From assembly GCA_903867275.1 (NCBI GenBank), contig CAIPQY010000071.1:1-11591 (forward strand): a DNA stretch of 11,591 bases, in the 5' to 3' direction. Origin of the DNA: an uncultured bacterium (lineage in GTDB: Bacteria > Planctomycetota > Phycisphaerae > Phycisphaerales > SM1A02). Below are positions 6,193 to 11,591 of the stretch, piece by piece (the stretch's first letter is position 1; the number at the start of each line of letters is the position of its first letter). Under the pieces are notes generated by a model. That model was not told the DNA's origin. It saw only the letters and a list, made by a program, of their open reading frames with translations, and searched no databases. The translations under genes and the position numbers were made by a program.

Positions 6193-8625
6193 ATGCTGCC
6201 ACGCGCGCTCACGCCGATCGTCATCACCCTGTTGGTCGCGCTGCTCGGCGCGCAGTCGGCGCCCGCGCCGACCAGCTTTCCACCCAAGGTGGCCAAGGCC
6301 GCGGTGCCGAAAGACACGGGTCCGGGCGACCTGCCAGACGGCATCACCGCGCAGCGCGCCGGGGCGAACGCATGGCTGGTCACGCTCTCATTCGCTGCCC
6401 GCCCCGATGCCCGCTCGGTGCACATCGCCGGCGACTTTAATGGTTGGATCCGCGACGGTGCGCCGATGCAGCGCGGCGCCGACGGCGTGTGGCGGGGCAC
6501 GTTGCGCATGCAGGAAGGCGAGCGGCTGTACAAGTTCGTGGTGAACGGGGCGGAGTGGACGCCCGATCCGGCCAACCCCGAGCGCGTGTCCGACCAGCAG
6601 GGTGGGTTCAACAGCGTGCTGCGCCTGGGTGCCGACATCGCGCTGGATCCCTCGCGTGCCAAGTTGGGTGACGGTCGCATCGATGCGCGCGCGCTGCGAC
6701 ACGACCCGTCGGCGCCGAGGTACCTCGAGCGGGTGGGTGGCCGATGGATGATCCGCTATCGAACGCTTGCCGGCGACGTGCAGCATGTAGCATGGGTCGC
6801 CCGCGATGGTCGCCGCATCGAGTTGGAGAAGGCCGGCAGGCTTGGTCCCTTCGATCTCTGGCAGGCGTCGATCCCCGTCGGCAGCGGCACAACCGACTAC
6901 ACATTCCTCATTCAGGACAGCGAGACCGTCGTGAGCGACCCCGAGACGTATTCACTCGACACTTCCAAGAAGCCCGGATTCCGCACGCCTGAGTGGGCCA
7001 AGAACGCGGTGTGGTACCAGATCATGGTGGACCGCTTCCGCAACGGCACGCCGAAGAACGACGGCCCGCACACCCGCGACTGGCGCCAGGAGTGGTACGG
7101 CCCAAGCGAGTGGGAGGGCAAGGATGGTCAGACCTTCTACAACCACTTCGTGTTCCAGCGACAGTGCGGCGGCGACCTGCAGGGCCTGCGCCAGCAGTTG
7201 CCCTACCTGAAGAGCCTTGGCGTGAACGCGCTGTACCTGCTGCCCATGTTCCAGGCGGTGAGCAACCACAAGTACAACGCAACCAACTACCTGCACATCG
7301 ACGAGCGCTTCGGGCAGGGTGGCGACTACGCGGCGGCCGAGGCGAAGGAAGACCTGCTCGACTCGAAGACCTGGACCTTCACCGAGAGCGACCGCGAATT
7401 CTTGGCCTTCATCAAGGAGTCCAAGAAGATGGGCTTCCGCGTGATCATCGACGGCGTGTGGAACCACGTGGGCACCGCGCATCCGGCTTTCCGCGACGTG
7501 AAGGAGAAGGGCCAGGCCAGCCGCTTCGCCGACTGGTTCAATGTCAAGAGCTGGGATCCATTCGACTACGAGGGCTGGTTCGGCTTCGGCGATCTGCCTG
7601 TGTTCCGCAAGAACGACGAGCAGGGCATCGCCAGCGAGGCCGCGCGCAAGCACCTGTTCGAGGTGACGCGCCGCTGGATGGACCCGAACGGCGATGGCGA
7701 TCCATCGGATGGCGTGGATGGTTGGCGCCTCGATGTGGCGAACGAGATTCCGATGCCCTTCTGGCACGAGTGGTGCGCCTACGTGCGCAGCATCAATCCC
7801 GACGCCTACATCACCGGCGAGATCTGGACGCGCGCCGACGCGTGGCTGGACGGCAAGAGCTTCGACGCGGTGATGAACTACGAGTTCGCCAAGCCGGCGA
7901 TCCTGTGGGCCTTCAACAAGGAGAAGCGCATCACGCCCTCCGAGCTGGATCGCCGTCTCGCCGAACTGCGCCTGGCCTACCCCAGCGAGTGCACCTATGT
8001 GATGCAGAACCTGCTCGACAGCCACGACACGGATCGTCTGGTGAGCATGGCCCTGAATCCCGACCGCGACTACAACGCGCTGAACCGCGAACAGGAAGTG
8101 CAGAACTACAACGCGGGCAAGCCCGACGCCGAGCACTATCGGCGCGTGCGACTGCTTGCGCTGCTGCAGATGACCTACGTGGGCGCGCCCATGATCTGGT
8201 ACGGCACCGAGGTGGGCATGTGGGGCAGCGGCGACCCCAACAACCGAAAGCCCATGCTGTGGAAGGATCTGCAGCCCTACGCGCAGGCCGACGAGAACCA
8301 CGTGATGGAGGAGCAGCTGGCCTTCTACAAGCAGGTCATCGCGCTTCGTGGCGCGCATCCCGCGCTGCGCACCGGCAGTTTCCGCACGGTGCTCACCGAC
8401 GACGCGCAGGATGTCTGGGTGTTCCTGCGCGAAGGCGATGGCGAGCAGGTGCTGGTGGCGCTGAACGCCGCCGGAAAGCCCGCCACGATCGCTTTGCCGG
8501 AATCGCTGGGCACGGGATGGAAGCCGGTCTTCGGTGAGGTGGCCGCCGGCGTGCCGGATGCCGCGTTCCCGAAGGTGGGCATTCCCACCGAGTCGGGCCG
8601 CGTGTGGGTTCGCGCGATCAAGTGA
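6193..8625 (+). CDS. Secreted GH13 alpha-glucan hydrolase, neopullulanase-like, with two N-terminal beta modules
   Basis: This 810-residue enzyme is predicted to cut alpha-1,4 (and possibly alpha-1,6) glucan outside the cytoplasm. Residues 1-23 form a signal peptide (Arg4, hydrophobic 8-20, AQSA). Residues about 60-146 resemble a CBM48/AMPK glycogen-binding fold (VHIAGDFNGW at 76-85, LYKFVVNGAEW at 112-122). Residues about 165-255 resemble the CBM34 N-domain of neopullulanases. The GH13 barrel starts near 270 (VWYQIMVDRF) and shows all four classic regions: DGVWNH (420-425), GWRLDVANE (510-518, nucleophile Asp514), TGEIW (541-545, acid/base Glu543) and SHD (610-612, Asp612). A C-terminal beta domain fills about 730-810. 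Region II ending in VANE is typical of neopullulanase/cyclomaltodextrinase enzymes. An ATG at 6169 would add eight residues; neither start has a good Shine-Dalgarno sequence. The stop codon is 30 nt before malQ. Exact product specificity is not readable from sequence. Confidence 0.92.
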   Translation: MLPRALTPIVITLLVALLGAQSAPAPTSFPPKVAKAAVPKDTGPGDLPDGITAQRAGANAWLVTLSFAARPDARSVHIAGDFNGWIRDGAPMQRGADGVWRGTLRMQEGERLYKFVVNGAEWTPDPANPERVSDQQGGFNSVLRLGADIALDPSRAKLGDGRIDARALRHDPSAPRYLERVGGRWMIRYRTLAGDVQHVAWVARDGRRIELEKAGRLGPFDLWQASIPVGSGTTDYTFLIQDSETVVSDPETYSLDTSKKPGFRTPEWAKNAVWYQIMVDRFRNGTPKNDGPHTRDWRQEWYGPSEWEGKDGQTFYNHFVFQRQCGGDLQGLRQQLPYLKSLGVNALYLLPMFQAVSNHKYNATNYLHIDERFGQGGDYAAAEAKEDLLDSKTWTFTESDREFLAFIKESKKMGFRVIIDGVWNHVGTAHPAFRDVKEKGQASRFADWFNVKSWDPFDYEGWFGFGDLPVFRKNDEQGIASEAARKHLFEVTRRWMDPNGDGDPSDGVDGWRLDVANEIPMPFWHEWCAYVRSINPDAYITGEIWTRADAWLDGKSFDAVMNYEFAKPAILWAFNKEKRITPSELDRRLAELRLAYPSECTYVMQNLLDSHDTDRLVSMALNPDRDYNALNREQEVQNYNAGKPDAEHYRRVRLLALLQMTYVGAPMIWYGTEVGMWGSGDPNNRKPMLWKDLQPYAQADENHVMEEQLAFYKQVIALRGAHPALRTGSFRTVLTDDAQDVWVFLREGDGEQVLVALNAAGKPATIALPESLGTGWKPVFGEVAAGVPDAAFPKVGIPTESGRVWVRAIK

Positions 8626-8642
8626 GCCGCTTCAAGCGCAGC

Positions 8643-8646
8643 AAGG
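8643..8646 (+). promoter_or_regulatory. Ribosome binding site deciding the malQ start
   Basis: AAGG lies 9 nt before the ATG at 8656 but touches the in-frame GTG at 8647, leaving no spacer. This favours the ATG and removes three residues from the longest possible reading. Confidence 0.5.
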
Positions 8647-8655
8647 GTGCACACC

Positions 8656-10077
8656 ATGGAACACGTTCCAGCCATCTTCCAGCAGCGACGCGCGGGCGTG
8701 CTGCTGCATCTCACCAGCCTGCCGGGCCCGCACGGCGTCGGTGATCTTGGCCCCGCCAGCGACCGCTTCGCGCAGTGGTGCGCCGACAGCGGCCTGACGC
8801 TGTGGCAGATGCTGCCCATCGGTCCGGTGGGCTACGGCGAGAGTCCCTACAGCGCCACCAGCAGCTTCGCGGCCGAGCCCATGCTGGTGAGCCTGGAGCG
8901 ATTGGCGCAGGATGGACTGCTGCCGAAGTCGCGCCTGAAGGCCCCGCGCGCGCTTGGCCGCGGCAACGCCGACTTCGCCGCCGCGCGCGCCTTCAAGCGT
9001 CCGCGCTTCGCCGAGGCGTTCGCCACCTTCGAGCGCAAGGGTGGGCTGCGCAGCAAGGCGTTCCGTGACTTCCAGCGCCACGCGCGTGCATGGCTGCCCG
9101 GTTGGTGCCGCTTCGCCGCCGCCAAGGAAGGTGGCTCGCGCGAGCTGCACGCATTCATCCAGTTCCAGTTTGAACGGCAGTGGGGCGCCTTCCGCGAGCG
9201 CTGTCATGCGCTTGGCGTGAAGCTGGTCGGCGATCTGCCCATCTTCGTCACGCTGGACTCGGCCGATGTGGCCGATCGCCCCGAGCTGTTCCGCCTGGAG
9301 AAGGATGGCAGTCCGAAGGTGGTCACCGGTGTGCCGCCCGACTGCTTCTCGAAGGACGGACAGTTGTGGGGGCATCCGCACTACGCGTGGGCGGCGCATC
9401 GCCGCGAGGGGTTCCGCTGGTGGACCAGTCGCGTGGCCACGGCCTTGACGCGCTTCGACGCGCTGCGCATCGATCACTTCGTGGGCTTGGTGCATGCGTA
9501 TGAAATCAGCGGTCGCGCCAAGACCGCGCGCAAGGGTGCCTGGCGTCATACGCCCGGACGCGAACTGCTCGCCGCGGTCGAGCGCAGGCTTGGTCGTCTG
9601 CCGCTGATCGCGGAGGATCTGGGTGCCGTCACGCGCGAGGTGATTCGCCTGCGGGACGACTTCGGCCTGCCCGGCATGAAGCTGCTGCACAACGCCTTCT
9701 ACGGGCCGGACAGCGGCGACCTGCCGCACCATCATCCGGCCAACTGCGTGGTGTATCCCGGCACGCACGACAACGACGTGAGCAGGGGATGGATCCGCCA
9801 CCTCTCACCCGAGGCGCTCGCGCGCTTCAAGGCGTACGCGGGTGGCGATCGTCGCAAGCCCGAGGAGGCGCTGATCCGACTGGCCTACGGAAGCCCTGCG
9901 CGCACGGCCATCGTGGCCATGCAGGATCTGCTCGGTCTGGGACCCACCGCGCGCATGAATGTGCCCGGACTCGCCGATGGCAACTGGTGCTGGCGCATGC
10001 AGCCCGATGCCATCCCGGCGCGCCTGGCCAACCATTTGATCGCGTTGGCCGCTGATTCCGGCCGCCTTGCCAAATAG
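8656..10077 (+). CDS. malQ: 4-alpha-glucanotransferase (amylomaltase), GH77
   Basis: This 473-residue cytoplasmic enzyme transfers alpha-1,4-glucan segments between maltodextrins, releasing glucose and making longer chains that suit a phosphorylase. The opening RRAGVLLHLTSLPGPHGVGD (11-30) and GYGESPYSATSSFA (59-72) are GH77 hallmarks. Catalytic residues match the Thermus amylomaltase pattern: nucleophile Asp273 in RIDHF, acid/base Glu320 in IAEDLG, and the third carboxylate Asp372 in GTHDND. Length is that of the short bacterial form (about 500) rather than the longer E. coli MalQ with its N-terminal extension. No signal peptide is seen. It lies 30 nt after the amylase gene and 28 nt before the phosphorylase gene, which indicates an operon. 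Confidence 0.96.
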   Translation: MEHVPAIFQQRRAGVLLHLTSLPGPHGVGDLGPASDRFAQWCADSGLTLWQMLPIGPVGYGESPYSATSSFAAEPMLVSLERLAQDGLLPKSRLKAPRALGRGNADFAAARAFKRPRFAEAFATFERKGGLRSKAFRDFQRHARAWLPGWCRFAAAKEGGSRELHAFIQFQFERQWGAFRERCHALGVKLVGDLPIFVTLDSADVADRPELFRLEKDGSPKVVTGVPPDCFSKDGQLWGHPHYAWAAHRREGFRWWTSRVATALTRFDALRIDHFVGLVHAYEISGRAKTARKGAWRHTPGRELLAAVERRLGRLPLIAEDLGAVTREVIRLRDDFGLPGMKLLHNAFYGPDSGDLPHHHPANCVVYPGTHDNDVSRGWIRHLSPEALARFKAYAGGDRRKPEEALIRLAYGSPARTAIVAMQDLLGLGPTARMNVPGLADGNWCWRMQPDAIPARLANHLIALAADSGRLAK

Positions 10078-10097
10078 CCCGATTTGCGGGACTTTAG
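10067..10097 (+). promoter_or_regulatory. Promoter-like element before the phosphorylase gene
   Basis: TTGCCAAA at 10067-10074 and CTTTAG at 10092-10097 are separated by 17 nt. This is the same pair at the same distance as at 481-511 upstream of the dockerin gene. It overlaps the last codons of malQ and ends 8 nt before the phosphorylase ATG, so an internal promoter giving a very short leader is possible. No transcription evidence is available. Confidence 0.3.
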
Positions 10098-10105
10098 CGG
10101 GTTCC

Positions 10106-11591
10106 ATGCCCGCAGCCGCCAAGCGAAAGAAGTCCGTGGCCGAGAAGGCCGCCCCCAAGCCCGTCCGCACCGAGCCAGCGCCGCTTGGCGCCATGGTGAT
10201 GGCCCAGGCGAAGGTGGCCAAGGAGATGCGCCGCGACCTGCTGAAGATCGCGGGCGACCTGTGGTGGAGCTGGAACGAGATCGCGCAGCGACCCTTCGCC
10301 GCGCTCGATCCGATCGTGTGGGAGGCGAGCAATCACGATCCGTTGGCCGTGCTGCGTCATGTCGACGAGCCGGTCTTCGCGGCGCGCTGCGCAGACGCCG
10401 ACTTCTGCGCGTTGGTGAAGGCCGCGCGCGATGCGCACCGCGCCTATCACGGCACCGTGGCGTGGTTCGAGCAGCAGGCATTCGCCGACGCCAAGGGACT
10501 GCACATCGCCTACTTCTGCAGCGAGTTCGCCATCCATGAAAGCCTGCAGCAGTATTCGGGTGGCCTGGGCGTGCTGGCGGGCGATCACCTGAAAAGCGCG
10601 AGTGATCTGGGCATTCCGCTGACCGCGGTGGGCTTGCTGTACCAGCAGGGCTACTACCTGCAGCAACTGCGCGCCGACGGCACCACGCGCGTGATCGAGC
10701 CGCGCTGGGATCCGCGCCGCATGCCGCTGGAAGACACGGGCGTGGACATCCGCGTGCCGATCGGCGATCGCAAGGTGGAAGTGCGCCTGTGGACCATGCG
10801 CGTGGGTCGCGTGAAGGCCGTGCTGATGGACACCGACCGCAAGACCAATCGCCCCAAGGACCGCCGTCTGACCGAAGGCCTGTACAAGGGCGAGCCCGAG
10901 CTGCGCATGCGTCAGCAGGTGCTGCTGGGCGTGGGTGGCGTGATGGCGCTGAAGGCGCTGGGCATCAAGGCCAGCGTGTTCCACCTGAACGAGGGCCATG
11001 CCGCGTTCGCCAGCGTGGCGCGCCTGGCGCAGCTGCGTCGCAAGGGTGAATCGCTCGAGGACGCGCTGCAGCGCATCCGCGCCAGCACCGTGTTCACCAC
11101 GCACACGCCGGTGCCCGCTGGCCACGATCGATACGACGCCGAGATGGTCGCTGACGCCCTGCAGCCCTGCTGGCGCGAGGCCGGTCTGGCGCGCCGCGCG
11201 TTCCTGGACATGGGCTCGGAGCGGCCAGCCGACCCGAAGGCGCCGTTCTGCATGACGGTGCTGGCACTGCGCACGGCGGAGCACGTGAACGGCGTGGCGG
11301 CGCTGCACGGCCGCGTGAGCCGCGAGATGTGGCAGCAGGTGTACGGCGTGGCGGATGCCGCGCTGGTTCCCATCGGCCATGTCACCAACGGCGTGCATGC
11401 GCGCACGTGGCTCGCACCCGAGGCGGAGACATTCTGGAAGCGTTCGATCGGCCTCGATCTGGACACGATCGAGCGTGGCAAGGATCCGTGGGCAGCCGCG
11501 GAGAAGGCCGATGCCGGCGAATTCTGGGCCATGCGTTCGCAGTTGCGTGCGCGACTGGTGCAGTTCATCCGTGAACGGTTGGCGCGTCAGG
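10106..11591 (+). CDS. glgP: Alpha-glucan (maltodextrin/glycogen) phosphorylase, GT35, N-terminal part
   Basis: The first 495 residues are present and the frame is open at the right edge. The enzyme uses phosphate to release glucose-1-phosphate from the non-reducing ends of alpha-1,4-glucans in the cytoplasm. It belongs to the bacterial alpha-glucan phosphorylase branch typified by Thermotoga AgpA: LWWSWN (52-57), YFCSEFAIHESL (136-147), YSGGLGVLAGDHLKSASDLG (150-169), HLNEGHAAF (293-301), FTTHTPVPAGH (330-340), HGRVSREMW (401-409) and NGVHARTW (428-435). The pyridoxal-phosphate lysine region lies beyond the window, so catalytic completeness cannot be checked. The start at 10106 gives a tail of about 29 residues rich in Lys, Ala and Pro before the domain. 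An in-frame ATG at 10193 would remove it, but neither site has a clear Shine-Dalgarno sequence. It is the third gene of the operon. Confidence 0.95.
   Translation, partial: MPAAAKRKKSVAEKAAPKPVRTEPAPLGAMVMAQAKVAKEMRRDLLKIAGDLWWSWNEIAQRPFAALDPIVWEASNHDPLAVLRHVDEPVFAARCADADFCALVKAARDAHRAYHGTVAWFEQQAFADAKGLHIAYFCSEFAIHESLQQYSGGLGVLAGDHLKSASDLGIPLTAVGLLYQQGYYLQQLRADGTTRVIEPRWDPRRMPLEDTGVDIRVPIGDRKVEVRLWTMRVGRVKAVLMDTDRKTNRPKDRRLTEGLYKGEPELRMRQQVLLGVGGVMALKALGIKASVFHLNEGHAAFASVARLAQLRRKGESLEDALQRIRASTVFTTHTPVPAGHDRYDAEMVADALQPCWREAGLARRAFLDMGSERPADPKAPFCMTVLALRTAEHVNGVAALHGRVSREMWQQVYGVADAALVPIGHVTNGVHARTWLAPEAETFWKRSIGLDLDTIERGKDPWAAAEKADAGEFWAMRSQLRARLVQFIRERLARQ

Noticed and set aside
6167..6196. 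Imperfect inverted repeats (GCATG/CATGC and GCGAC/GTTGC) as a regulator operator
   Set aside because: The two pairs have different centres, inner bases do not pair, and they match no operator family I know. Chance is a sufficient explanation.
4974..6440. Open frame of 488 codons on the plus strand across the importer gene and the amylase start
   Set aside because: It spans the divergent promoter and two genuine gene starts, and its translation lacks any recognisable fold.
6141..6680. N-terminal extension of the fused importer gene by up to 180 codons
   Set aside because: It would run through the divergent amylase gene. The ATG at 6140 has a ribosome site and begins a clear signal anchor.
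6952..8358. Open frame of 468 codons antisense to the GH13 gene
   Set aside because: Low-information His/Val/Ala-rich translation, no domain features, and it lies fully inside a gene with all its catalytic motifs.
10094..11398. Open frame of 434 codons antisense to the phosphorylase gene
   Set aside because: Repetitive His/Ala/Gln-rich translation typical of reading a GC-rich gene backwards.
1..11591. Search for CRISPR arrays, tRNA genes, insertion sequences and phage genes
   Set aside because: No regularly spaced direct repeats, cloverleaf, transposase motif or terminal inverted repeats were seen.

Overview
This is a GC-rich window from a bacterial chromosome with strong G/C preference at third codon positions. 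The organism is most likely a member of the Planctomycetota, probably class Phycisphaerae. The main pointer is a secreted protein ending in two dockerin-like calcium loops separated by a GPCPNC hinge, a tail style I associate with that group. The taxonomic call is an inference from protein style, not a database result.

Layout. Positions 1-320 (minus) hold the N-terminal part of truA, a tRNA pseudouridine synthase that runs off the left edge. Positions 321-592 are a gene-free regulatory region with an AT-richer core. Positions 593-1642 (plus) encode the secreted dockerin-tailed protein, followed by a perfect 11-bp-stem terminator at 1668-1693 that separates it from a convergent operon. Positions 6140 to 1720 (minus) form a three-gene carbohydrate ABC importer operon of the CUT1 (MalFGK) type. 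Its first gene is a fusion of the solute-binding protein and the MalF-type permease. The second encodes a MalG-type permease and overlaps the first by 4 bases (ATGA). The third encodes the MalK-type ATPase. Positions 6193 to 11591 (plus) form a divergent operon: a secreted GH13 neopullulanase-like alpha-glucan hydrolase with two N-terminal beta modules, the GH77 4-alpha-glucanotransferase MalQ, and the first 495 residues of a GT35 alpha-glucan phosphorylase, cut by the right edge.

How it fits together. The two divergent operons share a 52-bp spacer and read as one maltodextrin-use locus. The exported GH13 enzyme cuts alpha-glucan outside the cytoplasm, the importer brings in oligosaccharides, MalQ reshuffles chains in the cytoplasm, and the phosphorylase releases glucose-1-phosphate. 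Substrate assignment rests on this gene context, because the sequence of the binding domain alone does not identify the sugar. No transcription regulator is encoded in the window.

The most unusual features are the binding-protein/permease fusion, an insertion of about 19 residues in the helical subdomain of the ATPase, an Arg in place of the conserved Gly in the fusion's EAA loop, overlapping -10-like elements in the divergent spacer with possible leaderless starts, and a spaced motif TTGCCAAA-N17-CTTTAG found before two different genes. I found no CRISPR array, tRNA, rRNA, insertion sequence or prophage gene.
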